DNA from: Cryobacterium mannosilyticum
Lineage (GTDB): Bacteria; Actinomycetota; Actinomycetes; Actinomycetales; Microbacteriaceae
Length of the DNA stretch: 64,000 nt
Assembly (NCBI RefSeq): GCF_004402705.1
Contig: NZ_SOFM01000007.1
Location: 186,001 to 250,000 of the forward strand
Direction: 5' to 3'
Below, one piece after another: positions 43,631 to 52,094 of the stretch. The position numbers were made by a program, and so were the translations under genes. A model generated the notes under the pieces. It ran no database searches, was not told where the DNA came from, and worked only from the letters and a program-made list of their open reading frames with translations. Each line of letters begins with the position of its first letter. Within the stretch, counting starts at the first letter, position 1.

Positions 43631-43641
43631 GTCAACATACC

Positions 43642-44451
43642 TCAGACTGCGGGTCGGATGTCCCTGGCCCCGGCGGCGAGGTCGCGGGCGAGCGCCGCGA
43701 CGGCGGGGACTCCCCCTTCGGCGAGGGCCTTCACCAGCGCGGAGCCGACGATGGCGCCGTCGGCGTAGCCGAGGATCTCCCGCACCTGGCTGGGGGTGGA
43801 GATGCCGAGCCCGACACAGGCACTGGTCGACCCGACCGCGCGCAGGCGGTCGATGAGAACCCGGGCCGCCGAGTCGACGTCGCTGCGGGCGCCGGTGATC
43901 CCCATCGTGGAGACGGCGTAGACGAAGCCGCGGCTCGCGTGCACCGCCTGCTCCAGCCGAGCGTCGGAGGAGGACGGCGCCGCGAGGAAGACCCGGTCGA
44001 GGCCCGTGCGGTCGCTGGCCGCGAGCCAGTCCGCGGCGTCGTCGGGGATGAGGTCGGGCGTGATCAGCCCGGCACCGCCGGCGGCCTGGAGGTCGTCGGC
44101 GAACCGGTCGACGCCGTACTGCACGATCGGGTTCCAGTAGGTCATCACCAGCACCGGGGCATCCACCTGGGCGGTGATCGCCGCGACGGCCTCGATGCCG
44201 TGGCGCAGCCGGAAGCCGCCCGCCAGGGCCTGCTGGGTGGCCGCCTGGATGACCGGGCCGTCCATCACGGGGTCGGAGTACGGCAGGCCCAGTTCGAGGA
44301 TGTCGACACCGCCAGCGACGAGCGCGACGGCCGCGTCGATGCTTTCGGACAGGGTCGGGAAGCCGACCGGCAGGTAGCCGATCAGGGCACCGCCGCCCTG
44401 TTTTCGTCGCAGGGCGATGGTCGATTCGACTGTGCTCGTCGTCGTCGTCAT
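43642..44451 (-). CDS. trpA: Tryptophan synthase alpha chain
   Basis: Cleaves indole-3-glycerol phosphate to indole and glyceraldehyde-3-phosphate. The 269-residue TIM barrel has the catalytic glutamate in ILELGLPYSDPVMDGP (the following Asp is also catalytic) and VMTYWNPIVQYG. It overlaps trpB by 4 bases (ATGA) and is the last gene of the his-trp cluster. Confidence 0.97.
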   Translation of the reverse strand: MTTTTSTVESTIALRRKQGGGALIGYLPVGFPTLSESIDAAVALVAGGVDILELGLPYSDPVMDGPVIQAATQQALAGGFRLRHGIEAVAAITAQVDAPVLVMTYWNPIVQYGVDRFADDLQAAGGAGLITPDLIPDDAADWLAASDRTGLDRVFLAAPSSSDARLEQAVHASRGFVYAVSTMGITGARSDVDSAARVLIDRLRAVGSTSACVGLGISTPSQVREILGYADGAIVGSALVKALAEGGVPAVAALARDLAAGARDIRPAV

Positions 44452-45659
44452 AGCTGTGCCGCGCCCTCGTCGAGCAGGTCGAAGTATCGGCCCGCGGTTT
44501 CCATGTCCTTGTCGCCGCGGCCGGAGAGGTTCACCAGGATGGTGGCGTCCGGTCCGAGCCGTTTGCCCAGGTCGAGGGTGCCGGCGAGAGCGTGTGCCGA
44601 CTCGATCGCCGGGATGATTCCCTCGGTGCGGCTGAGCAGCCGCAGGGCGCTCATCGCCTCGGCGTCGGTGATCGGCAGGTAGGTCGCCCGGCCGATGCTG
44701 GCCAGCCAGGAGTGCTCCGGGCCGACGCCCGGGTAGTCCAGGCCGGCGGAGATCGAGTGTGACTCGACGGTCTGGCCGTCCTCATCCTGGAGCAGGAAGC
44801 TGCGGGCGCCGTGCAGGATGCCGGGGCGCCCCTTGGTGATAGTGGCTGCGTGCCGGAGGGTCTCCGCGCCGTCGCCGCCGGCCTCGTAGCCGTACAGGGC
44901 CACGTCGGCGTCGTCGAGGAACGCGTGGAAGATGCCCATCGCGTTGGACCCGCCGCCCACGCAGGCGGTGACCGCGTCGGGGAGGCGCCCGGTCAGGTCG
45001 AGGACCTGTTGGCGGGCCTCCTCGCCGATGATCTTCTGGAAGTCGCGCACCATCGCCGGGAACGGGTGCGGGCCCGCGACCGTTCCGAAGATGTAGTTGG
45101 TGTTCTCGACGTTGGTCACCCAGTCGCGCATGGCGTCGTTGATGGCGTCCTTGAGCGTGCGGGAGCCGGTCGTGACCGGCACCACCTCCGCGCCGAGCAG
45201 CCGCATCCTGGCCACGTTGAGGGCCTGGCGTTCGGTGTCGACCTCGCCCATGTAGACGACGCAGTCCAGGCCGAACAGGGCGGCGGCGGTCGCCGTGGCC
45301 ACGCCGTGCTGACCGGCACCGGTCTCCGCGATCACCCGGGTCTTGCCGATCCGTTTGGTGAGCAGGGCCTGGCCGAGCACGTTGTTGATCTTGTGCGAGC
45401 CGGTGTGGTTGAGGTCTTCGCGCTTGAGGATGACGCGGGCGCCGCCGGCGTGGGCGGCGAACCTGGGCACCTCGGTGATGATGGACGGGCGGCCCGTGTA
45501 GGTGCGGTGCAGTTCCATCAGCTCGGCGGCGAAGGCCGGGTCGGATCGGGCGAGGGTGTACTCGTTGGTGAGTTCGTCCAGCGCCGCCACCAGGGATTCG
45601 GGGACGAATCGTCCGCCGAAATCCCCGAAGTACGGGCCTGCTTCTGCTTTGAGGGACAT
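44448..45659 (-). CDS. trpB: Tryptophan synthase beta chain
   Basis: PLP enzyme that joins indole and serine to tryptophan. In the 403-residue protein the PLP lysine is K90 in NHTGSHKINN, the catalytic glutamate lies in AETGAGQHG, and the phosphate-binding glycine loop is CVGGGSNAMG. It starts 2 nt past the trpC stop and overlaps trpA. Confidence 0.97.
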   Translation of the reverse strand: MSLKAEAGPYFGDFGGRFVPESLVAALDELTNEYTLARSDPAFAAELMELHRTYTGRPSIITEVPRFAAHAGGARVILKREDLNHTGSHKINNVLGQALLTKRIGKTRVIAETGAGQHGVATATAAALFGLDCVVYMGEVDTERQALNVARMRLLGAEVVPVTTGSRTLKDAINDAMRDWVTNVENTNYIFGTVAGPHPFPAMVRDFQKIIGEEARQQVLDLTGRLPDAVTACVGGGSNAMGIFHAFLDDADVALYGYEAGGDGAETLRHAATITKGRPGILHGARSFLLQDEDGQTVESHSISAGLDYPGVGPEHSWLASIGRATYLPITDAEAMSALRLLSRTEGIIPAIESAHALAGTLDLGKRLGPDATILVNLSGRGDKDMETAGRYFDLLDEGAAQL

Positions 45660-45661
45660 GT

Positions 45662-46432
45662 CTATACCGCCAGGAATTCAGTGAGGGTGCGGATGGGGTC
45701 GCTCGTGACGAGCGCTTCGCCGACGAGCACGACGTCGGCTCCGGCGGCACGGTAGTGCGCGACATCCGCTGCCGTCTTGACGGCGGATTCGGCGACCCGG
45801 ACCACGCCGGAGGGGATCCGGTCGGCCAGCCGGCCGAACAGGTCCTGGTCGAGGGTGAAGGTGGACAGGTCGCGGGCGTTCACCCCGACGAGGCTGGCGC
45901 CGAGGTCGAGGGCGCGGTCGACCTCGTCGGCGCTGTGCGTTTCGACGAGGGCGGTCATTCCGAGTTCGCGGACGAGGTCGTGCAGGGAGACCAGGGTGGC
46001 CTGGTCAAGGGCCGCGACGATCAGCAGCACGAGGTCGGCGCCGGCGGCACGTGCCTCGAGGACCTGGTACGGGACGCCGATGAAGTCCTTCCGGAGCACG
46101 GGAACCGTCACGGCCGAACGCACCTGCTCGAGGTCCGACAGCGAGCCGAGGAAACGGCGACCTTCGGTGAGCACGCTGATGGCGCTGGCGCCGCCGAACT
46201 CGTAGGACACGGCCAGGGCGGCCGGGTCGCGGATCTCGGCGAGGGCGCCGCGGGACGGACTCGCCCGCTTCACTTCGGCGATGATCTTCACCCGGTCAGC
46301 CGGGGCGAGCGCGGACAGGGCGTCGAGGGCCGGCGGGCGCGCGAGGGCGTCCGCTTCGACGGCGGAGTACGGGCGATCCCGACGGCGGACGTCCGCGTCG
46401 GCGATCGCCCCGGCTAGCAGCTCGGAAAGCAC
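45662..46432 (-). CDS. trpC: Indole-3-glycerol phosphate synthase
   Basis: Closes the indole ring from CdRP. The 256-residue TIM barrel has IIAEVKRASPSRG (E53, K55 catalytic), PVLRKDFIG, and GVNARDLSTF. GTG start 4 nt past the stop of the small membrane-protein gene. A separate trpF is not present; in actinobacteria that step is done by the bifunctional HisA/PriA isomerase, encoded outside the window. Confidence 0.95.
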   Translation of the reverse strand: MLSELLAGAIADADVRRRDRPYSAVEADALARPPALDALSALAPADRVKIIAEVKRASPSRGALAEIRDPAALAVSYEFGGASAISVLTEGRRFLGSLSDLEQVRSAVTVPVLRKDFIGVPYQVLEARAAGADLVLLIVAALDQATLVSLHDLVRELGMTALVETHSADEVDRALDLGASLVGVNARDLSTFTLDQDLFGRLADRIPSGVVRVAESAVKTAADVAHYRAAGADVVLVGEALVTSDPIRTLTEFLAV

Positions 46433-46436
46433 TCGG

Positions 46437-46664
46437 CTAGTGGCCTTCGTGCGGCTGGGTGTCGGCTACGCCGTAGCCCACCTTGGACAGCGCCCAGCCG
46501 ACGCCGAGTCCGACGACGAGCAGCGCCACCGAGGCCCAGACGAGCCAGGGCAGAGCGAGGAAGAACGCCACGGTGCCGACGGCGATGGCCAGCAGCATGA
46601 TGGTGACTGCGGTCCAGGCCGCAATGGAATGGCCTTCGCCAGGGTCTACCGACTCGAAGCTCAT
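46437..46664 (-). CDS. Small HGxxPAAW-like membrane protein
   Basis: A 75-residue protein with two membrane helices (about 16-36 and 40-60). The segment EGHSIAAWTAVTIMLLA resembles the actinobacterial HGxxPAAW family normally found in this position of the trp operon, but here the motif is modified (GHSIAAW: the first two family residues are out of register and the Pro is missing). AAGGAGATCC directly precedes the ATG at 46664; an upstream in-frame start adds 11 residues. Function unknown. It lies between the Trp membrane protein and trpC, whose start is 4 nt after its stop. Confidence 0.82.
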   Translation of the reverse strand: MSFESVDPGEGHSIAAWTAVTIMLLAIAVGTVAFFLALPWLVWASVALLVVGLGVGWALSKVGYGVADTQPHEGH

Positions 46665-46723
46665 GGATCTCCTTCTGTGCGTTGACGTGCGGGTCAAGTC
46701 TAGCGGCCTGACGGTGATCGACT

Positions 46724-47353
46724 TCAGCGACGAGCGGTGGGGTCCTCGCCACGGGTGAGCCCGTCCCAGTCGTCGACGGCGTCGCTCGACGGGTCGCCGG
46801 AGGCGTCGGTGGCCGCCCCGCCGGAAGCATCCGCGGCGGCGAATCGCACGGCCTGGTACCGGGAGCCGGGGCCCGGCCAGCGGCGGGCCGTGACGAGGAT
46901 GATGAGGCCGGCCGCGGCCCTCGCGACGCCGGCGACGAGGGCCAGGTAGGGCCAGGGCGTGGACACCGAGGCGACGACTCCGTCGGTGACGGATTCCTTG
47001 CCGGCGATCCCGGTGGCCGCGGTGATCAGGGCCGCGCTGGCCCCGGCCGGGTCACCGAGCGCGAGAGCTGCGGCGAGGCCGACCGACAAGCCGAGCAGGA
47101 TTTCGAGCAGGCCGAGGACGACCCGGATGATCGGACCGGCGATGGTCAGCGCGCCGGCGAGGGCCACCCCGGCCAGGGCCAGGGCGGTCAGGCCGGGCGC
47201 GGCGGTCGAACCGGTGACCGCGAGGGTCTTCGCGGCCGAGCCGGGTTGCAGGGCGTCGGCGGTGATCCAGACCTGGGTCCAGGCCAGCAGCGCCAGGGCG
47301 CTGGCGGCGAGCACCAGCAGGATCACGGCGAGCTTGAGTCGGCGGGCGGTCAC
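46724..47353 (-). CDS. Trp biosynthesis-associated membrane protein
   Basis: A 209-residue protein with four predicted membrane helices (about 7-27, 53-75, 78-100, 132-155) and a hydrophilic C-terminal tail rich in Ala, Gly, Ser and Asp. The N-terminal segment with LLAWTQVWIT is typical of the actinobacterial family named for its location in trp operons. Its biochemical role is unknown. It starts on the base right after the trpE stop codon, so translation is probably coupled. Confidence 0.88.
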   Translation of the reverse strand: MTARRLKLAVILLVLAASALALLAWTQVWITADALQPGSAAKTLAVTGSTAAPGLTALALAGVALAGALTIAGPIIRVVLGLLEILLGLSVGLAAALALGDPAGASAALITAATGIAGKESVTDGVVASVSTPWPYLALVAGVARAAAGLIILVTARRWPGPGSRYQAVRFAAADASGGAATDASGDPSSDAVDDWDGLTRGEDPTARR

Positions 47354-48892
47354 TCAGCGCACCCGTTTCATGGCGTTGGCCACGGCCACGGCCCGCAGCG
47401 GAGCGGCGGCCTTGTTCTGCGACTCCTGGTATTCGGATGCCGGATCGGAGTCGGCGACGAGGCCGCCGCCTGACTGCACCCTGGCGATGCCGTTCATGAT
47501 GGTGGCCGTGCGGATGGCGATGGCGAGATCCGCGTCCCCGGCGAAGCCGAAGTAGCCGACCACTCCCCCGTAGACGCCGCGCTGGGTGGGTTCGAGTTCG
47601 TCGATGATCGCCAGGGCGCTGGGCTTCGGTGCGCCGGACAGGGTGCCGGCCGGGAAGGTCGCCCGGAACACGTCGATGGCGGTCTTGCCGGGCAGGAGAT
47701 TGCCCTCCACCGACGAGACGAGGTGCATGATGTGGCTGAACCGTTCGATCCGCATGAACTCGGTGACCTCAACCGAGCCGGCCGCGCACACCTTGAGCAG
47801 GTCGTTCCGGGCCAGGTCGACGAGCATGAGGTGCTCTGCTCGTTCCTTGGGGTCGCCGGCGAGTTCGGTTTCGAAGTCGGCGTCGGTTTCCGGTGTGGTC
47901 CCGCGGGGCTTCGACCCGGCGATGGGGTGGGTGAAGACCCGGTCCTGCTGCACCTTGACCAGGGCCTCCGGCGAGGAACCGACGATCCAGTACGGTTCGC
48001 CGGTCGTGGACTCAAGGCTGAGGAGGTACATGTACGGGCTGGGGTTGAGGCTGCGGAGCACCCGGTAGACGTCGATCGGGTCGGCGGTGCAGGCCTGGTC
48101 GAAGCGCTGGGAGATGACGACCTGGAAGATGTCCCCGTCGACGATGCGCTGCTTGGCGACCTCGACCGAGGCGAGGAAGTCGGCGCGGGTGGTGCGCATC
48201 TCCGGTTCGGGCGCGGTGGACAGGTCGACCTCGGCGAGCCACGCCTCCGAGGGTGCCGCGAGACGGGCCTGCAGGGAGTCGAGCCGCGCCTGGGCGCTCG
48301 CCCAGAGCTCGGCCGGGGTGTCCGTGCCGTCGTTGAGAACGTTCGCGATGAGCTGCACGGTGCCGTACTTGTGATCGATCGCGACGAGGTCGGCAACGAA
48401 GCTGAACGCCTCCCCCGGCACGTCGTAGTCGGCCGGCGGCCGGTTCGGCAGACGTTCGATCTGGCGGATCGCCTCCCAGCCGATGAAACCGACCAGGCCG
48501 CCGGTGAGCGGCGGGTGCCCGGGCAGGCACGGCGTCCGCCAGCGTTCGAACAGGGCGGAGAGCGCCACCAGCGGGCCGAGCCCGGCGGCGGCGCCGAGCG
48601 CGCGGTCGGCGTCGACGCCGTAGTCGATCCAGCGGGTGTCGTCGCCCTGCTGGGTCAGCACGCCGAAGGAGGACACCCCGACGAAGGAGAACCGGGACCA
48701 GATCCCGCCCTGTTCCGCCGACTCGAGCAGGAAGCTGCCCGGCGCCCCGGCGGCGAGCTTCCGGTAGATGCCGACCGGGGTCTCCCCGTCGGCGAAGAGT
48801 TCACGGATGACCGGGATGACCCGGTGCAATGGTCCGAGCGCGGCGAACTGTTCGGGGGTTGTCGTCCCGGCCGTGGTCTCGTCGACGGCCAC
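47354..48892 (-). CDS. trpE: Anthranilate synthase component I
   Basis: Makes anthranilate from chorismate using ammonia from TrpG. The 512-residue product has the N-terminal regulatory segment with LLESAEQGG (the S of the LLES motif contributes to tryptophan feedback binding in the family). The C-terminal chorismate-binding domain has SSPEALVKV, HPIAGSKPRG and GTLSGAPK. The GTG at 48892 is chosen; it lies 2 nt past the hisI stop and gives the usual length. trpG and trpD are not in the window. Confidence 0.95.
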   Translation of the reverse strand: MAVDETTAGTTTPEQFAALGPLHRVIPVIRELFADGETPVGIYRKLAAGAPGSFLLESAEQGGIWSRFSFVGVSSFGVLTQQGDDTRWIDYGVDADRALGAAAGLGPLVALSALFERWRTPCLPGHPPLTGGLVGFIGWEAIRQIERLPNRPPADYDVPGEAFSFVADLVAIDHKYGTVQLIANVLNDGTDTPAELWASAQARLDSLQARLAAPSEAWLAEVDLSTAPEPEMRTTRADFLASVEVAKQRIVDGDIFQVVISQRFDQACTADPIDVYRVLRSLNPSPYMYLLSLESTTGEPYWIVGSSPEALVKVQQDRVFTHPIAGSKPRGTTPETDADFETELAGDPKERAEHLMLVDLARNDLLKVCAAGSVEVTEFMRIERFSHIMHLVSSVEGNLLPGKTAIDVFRATFPAGTLSGAPKPSALAIIDELEPTQRGVYGGVVGYFGFAGDADLAIAIRTATIMNGIARVQSGGGLVADSDPASEYQESQNKAAAPLRAVAVANAMKRVR

Positions 48893-48894
48893 GG

Positions 48895-49320
48895 TCAGTT
48901 CACCGTTTCGGCGGAGTCGGAGTCGGAGTCGGAGGCGGAGTCGGAGGCGACCGGGCGGGTGCCGGTGGCGACGCCGATGCCCCGGCCGTCGAAACAGGTG
49001 TGCGTGCCGGTGTGGCAGGCGGCGCCGACCTGGTCGACCCGCACGAGGAGGGTGTCGGCGTCGCAGTCGAGCGCGGCGGATTTCACGTACTGCCCGTGCC
49101 CGGAGGTGTCGCCCTTGCGCCAGTATTCCTGGCGGCTGCGAGACCAGAAGGTGACGCGGCCCTCGGTGAGGGTGCGTCGCAGCGCCTCCCGGTCCATCCA
49201 GCCGAGCATGAGCACCTCGCCGGTGTCCCACTGCTGGATCACCGCCGGCAGCAGGCCGTCGGCGTTGAAGGCGGCCAGCGCGAGGCCGGCGTCGACGGAT
49301 GACAGTGCCTGGTCGTTCAT
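48895..49320 (-). CDS. hisI: Phosphoribosyl-AMP cyclohydrolase
   Basis: Opens the purine ring of phosphoribosyl-AMP in histidine synthesis. The 141-residue product has WSRSRQEYWRKGDTSGH and the zinc-binding region CDADTLLV...HTGTHTCF. The ATG at 49320 is preceded by GAGAGGG; an ATG nine codons earlier is possible. The last 18 or so residues are a Ser/Asp repeat (SDSASDSDSDSA) encoded by a hexanucleotide tandem repeat, beyond the normal end of the enzyme. Confidence 0.93.
   Translation of the reverse strand: MNDQALSSVDAGLALAAFNADGLLPAVIQQWDTGEVLMLGWMDREALRRTLTEGRVTFWSRSRQEYWRKGDTSGHGQYVKSAALDCDADTLLVRVDQVGAACHTGTHTCFDGRGIGVATGTRPVASDSASDSDSDSAETVN
48911..48946. repeat. Hexanucleotide tandem repeat at the 3' end of hisI
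   Basis: Six 6-bp units of the form (T/G)CGGAG, with only the first base differing between units. They encode alternating Ser-Asp or Ala-Ser on the minus strand. Confidence 0.85.
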
Positions 49321-49381
49321 GGTGGCGCCCTCTCGTTCGGGGTTCATCGGTCGTGGGGCTGCGGTCGTCGGGCGAGGCTCA

Positions 49382-50143
49382 TCAGCGCACCGGCATCCCG
49401 GCGGCGCGGAGCTCCCGCTTCACGTCGTCGATGGTCAGTTCGCCGTTGTGGAAGACGGATGCCGCGAGCACCGCGTCCGCTCCGGCCGCGATCGCCGGTG
49501 GGAAGTCCTGTGCCCGTCCGGCGCCGCCGGAGGCGATCACCGGCACGCGGCTGATTTCCCGCATGAGCCGAATGAGTTCGAGGTCGAAGCCGGCCTTGGT
49601 GCCGTCGGCGTCGATGGAGTTCACGAGGAGTTCCCCGACGCCCAGCTCGATCGCGGTGCCGGCCCAGGCCAGGGCATCCAGGTCGGTCTCGGTGCGGCCG
49701 CCGTGGGTCGTGACGACGAAGCCGGATTCGGTCCGGCCGCTGCGTTTCACGTCGAGTGAGAGCACGAGGACCTGCGAGCCGAAGCGGTCGGCGATCTCCC
49801 CGATCAGCGCCGGGCGGGCGATGGCCGCGCTGTTGACGCCGACCTTGTCCGCGCCGCTGGCCTGCAGCCGGGAGACGTCCTCGACGCTGCGGATGCCGCC
49901 GCCGACGGTGAGCGGGATGAACACCTGTTCCGCGGTGGCGCGCACCACGTCGTAGGTGGTGGACCGGTTGTCGACGGTCGCGGTGACGTCGAGGAAGGTG
50001 AGTTCGTCGGCACCCTGCTCGTAGTACCGGCGGGCGAGCTCGACCGGGTCGCCCGCGTCGCGCAGGTTCTGGAAGTTCACGCCCTTCACCACGCGGCCGT
50101 TGGCCACGTCGAGACAGGGAATGACCCGCACAGCAAGACTCAC
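49382..50143 (-). CDS. hisF: Imidazole glycerol phosphate synthase subunit HisF
   Basis: Cyclase subunit that makes IGP and AICAR with ammonia from HisH. The 253-residue beta-alpha barrel has the catalytic aspartates in VIPCLDVANGRVVKG (D12) and LVLSLDVKRSG, and the phosphate loops GGIRSVED and ASGGAG. GTG start with GGAGGAAATC upstream. HisH, its glutaminase partner, is outside the window. Confidence 0.97.
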   Translation of the reverse strand: MSLAVRVIPCLDVANGRVVKGVNFQNLRDAGDPVELARRYYEQGADELTFLDVTATVDNRSTTYDVVRATAEQVFIPLTVGGGIRSVEDVSRLQASGADKVGVNSAAIARPALIGEIADRFGSQVLVLSLDVKRSGRTESGFVVTTHGGRTETDLDALAWAGTAIELGVGELLVNSIDADGTKAGFDLELIRLMREISRVPVIASGGAGRAQDFPPAIAAGADAVLAASVFHNGELTIDDVKRELRAAGMPVR

Positions 50144-50182
50144 GATTTCCTCCGTGACAATTCTCTTACCCTGACCCGTTGG

Positions 50183-51022
50183 TTAGAGGCGGGCGTTGTG
50201 GATGGAGCTGATCAGGATCGCCCTGGCGCCCAGTTCGTAGAGCGCGTCCATGACGTGGTTGGTGTTCAGGCGCGGGATCATCACCCGCACGGCGACCCAG
50301 TCGGGGTCGTGCAGCGACGACACCGTGGGCGACTCGATGCCCGGTGCCAGCAGGCAGGCATCGTCGAGCAGGGCCGCCGGAATGTCGTAGTCCATCAGCA
50401 CGTACTGGCGGGCCACGAGCACACCCTGCAGCCGGCGGAGGAGCGTCGCGATTCCGGGCTTCTCGTTCTCGGAGGTGATCAGCACGGCCGTGGACTGGAG
50501 GATGACCGGGCCGAAGATGTCCAGGCCTGCCTTGCGGAGGGTGGAGCCGGTGGAGACAACGTCGGCGACGGCGTCCGCCACGCCCAGCTGCACCGCGGAT
50601 TCGACCGCGCCGTCGAGGGTGACGAGGGTGACCGACACGTCGTGCCGGGCGAGGAACGCCTCGACCAGGCCCGGGTAGCTGGTCGCCACGCGGAGGCCGG
50701 CCAGGTCGGAGAGGTCGCTGAAGCGGCCGGCGGGACCGGCGAAGCGGAAGGTGGAGTCGCCGAAGTCGAGGCTGGCGATCTCGTGGGCAGTCGAGCGGGA
50801 GTCGAGCAGCAGGTCCCGTCCGGTGATTCCCACGTCGAGGGCTCCGGAACCGACGTAGGTCGCGATGTCGCGCGGCCGGAGGTAGAAGAACTCGACGTCA
50901 TTGAGCGGATCGGCGACGACGAGGTCGCGCGGGTCGCGGCGGCCGGTGTACCCGGCCTCGGACAGCATCTGCGCGGCGGTTTCGGACAACGAGCCTTTGT
51001 TGGGCACGGCGATTCTCAGCAT
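50183..51022 (-). CDS. hisG: ATP phosphoribosyltransferase (long form)
   Basis: First, feedback-controlled step of histidine synthesis. The 279-residue product is the long form with a C-terminal regulatory ACT-like domain (about 205-279). The catalytic part begins LRIAVPNKGSLSE and contains GITGRDLLLDS and VSTGSTLRKAGL in the PRPP-binding loop region. GAAAG lies just upstream. It starts 55 nt past hisE. Confidence 0.95.
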   Translation of the reverse strand: MLRIAVPNKGSLSETAAQMLSEAGYTGRRDPRDLVVADPLNDVEFFYLRPRDIATYVGSGALDVGITGRDLLLDSRSTAHEIASLDFGDSTFRFAGPAGRFSDLSDLAGLRVATSYPGLVEAFLARHDVSVTLVTLDGAVESAVQLGVADAVADVVSTGSTLRKAGLDIFGPVILQSTAVLITSENEKPGIATLLRRLQGVLVARQYVLMDYDIPAALLDDACLLAPGIESPTVSSLHDPDWVAVRVMIPRLNTNHVMDALYELGARAILISSIHNARL

Positions 51023-51077
51023 GGTGTTCTTTCAGCGTTGGCGGGGAGGTGGACGGAGTCGGCCGGTGGCCTGGCCG

Positions 51078-51341
51078 TCACAGATGCCGGTACACGTCGG
51101 CCGGGGTGAGCCCCTTCGCCAGCATGAGCACCTGCACGTGGTAGATGAGCTGCGACATCTCGGCCGCCGTCTCCTCGTCGCTTTGGAATTCGGCCGCCAT
51201 CCAGACTTCTGCGGCTTCCTCAACGATCTTCTTGCCAATGGCGTGCACGCCGGCATCAAGCTCACGCACGGTTCCAGAGCCCTCGGGCCTGGTTCGTGCT
51301 TTGTCGCTCAGCTCAGCGAAGAGGTCGTCGAATGTCTTCAC
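51078..51341 (-). CDS. hisE: Phosphoribosyl-ATP pyrophosphatase
   Basis: Second step of histidine synthesis. The 87-residue all-alpha product has the conserved KKIVEEAAEVWMA acidic motif and LIYHVQVLML. The GTG is preceded by AGGGGA at only 1 nt, too close for normal ribosome binding, while TAACCT ends 6 nt before the GTG, fitting a leaderless transcript that starts the his-trp operon here. It is 12 nt past the rpe stop. Confidence 0.94.
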   Translation of the reverse strand: MKTFDDLFAELSDKARTRPEGSGTVRELDAGVHAIGKKIVEEAAEVWMAAEFQSDEETAAEMSQLIYHVQVLMLAKGLTPADVYRHL

Positions 51342-51347
51342 TCCCCT

Positions 51348-51353
51348 AGGTTA
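51348..51353 (-). promoter_or_regulatory. hisE -10 hexamer (leaderless candidate)
   Basis: TAACCT on the minus strand, 6 nt before the hisE GTG and 1 nt after the rpe stop codon. No -35 consensus is visible. Confidence 0.4.
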
Positions 51354-52022
51354 CTAGTGCGCGTGCCGGTGTTCGTCCGCGGCGGCGCGCAGCCGGGCGA
51401 TCTGCGCGGCAGGGTCGGCGGCGTTGAACACGCTCGAACCGGCCACGAAGGTGTCGGCGCCGGCCTCGGCGGCGATCGCAATGGTCTCCTCGGTGATGCC
51501 CCCGTCGACCTGCAGCCAGACGTCCAGACCACTCTTGCGCACGGTCTCGGACAGCGTCTTCAGCTTGCGCATGGTCGACGGCATGAAGCTCTGCCCGCCG
51601 AAACCGGGCTCGACGGTCATCACCAGCACCTGGTCGAATTCGGGCAGGAGTTCGAGGTAGGGCTCGACCGCGGTGCCCGGCTTGAGGGCGATGCCCGCCC
51701 GGGCGCCGATCGAGCGCAGCTTCCGCGCCAGGCCGACCGGGTTGGTGGTGGCTTCGGCGTGGAAGGTCACCGAGAAGGCGCCGGCCTCCGCGTAACCGGG
51801 AGCCCACCGCTCGGGGTTGTCGATCATCAGGTGCACGTCGAACGGCAGCGGTGAGACCTGGGCCAGGCGGGAGACGACGGGCGGGCCGAAGGTGAGGTTG
51901 GGCACGAAATGGTTATCCATGATGTCCACGTGCACGAGGTCGGCGGTGCGGATGCGCCCCAGTTCCCGTTCGAGGTTGGCGAAGTCGGCGGCGAGAATGC
52001 TCGGGTTGATCCTGGAGGGCAT
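51354..52022 (-). CDS. rpe: Ribulose-phosphate 3-epimerase
   Basis: Interconverts ribulose-5-phosphate and xylulose-5-phosphate, feeding Tkt. The 222-residue beta-alpha barrel has INPSILAADFANLE, the metal ligands in VHVDIMDNHFVPN, MTVEPGFGGQSF and VDGGI. AGGGTGA lies about 6 nt before the ATG; the same bases give TAGGGT 6 nt before the start, so either a ribosome site or a leaderless -10 could be used. The rsmB gene upstream is separated by 164 nt that contain a palindromic element. Confidence 0.96.
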   Translation of the reverse strand: MPSRINPSILAADFANLERELGRIRTADLVHVDIMDNHFVPNLTFGPPVVSRLAQVSPLPFDVHLMIDNPERWAPGYAEAGAFSVTFHAEATTNPVGLARKLRSIGARAGIALKPGTAVEPYLELLPEFDQVLVMTVEPGFGGQSFMPSTMRKLKTLSETVRKSGLDVWLQVDGGITEETIAIAAEAGADTFVAGSSVFNAADPAAQIARLRAAADEHRHAH

Positions 52023-52094
52023 GACTTCACCCTAGCCCGTGGCATCCGCCCGCCCTTCCCGCAGCCCACAGCCCGCACCTGCCCGGCGAACCGC

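Noticed and set aside
47354..49231. Longer trpE frame reaching into hisI
   Set aside because: The extra N-terminal residues are Arg/His-rich out-of-frame hisI sequence; the GTG at 48892 gives normal TrpE.
48893..49320. trp attenuator or leader peptide before trpE
   Set aside because: Only 2 nt separate hisI and trpE, and no Trp-rich small frame was seen.
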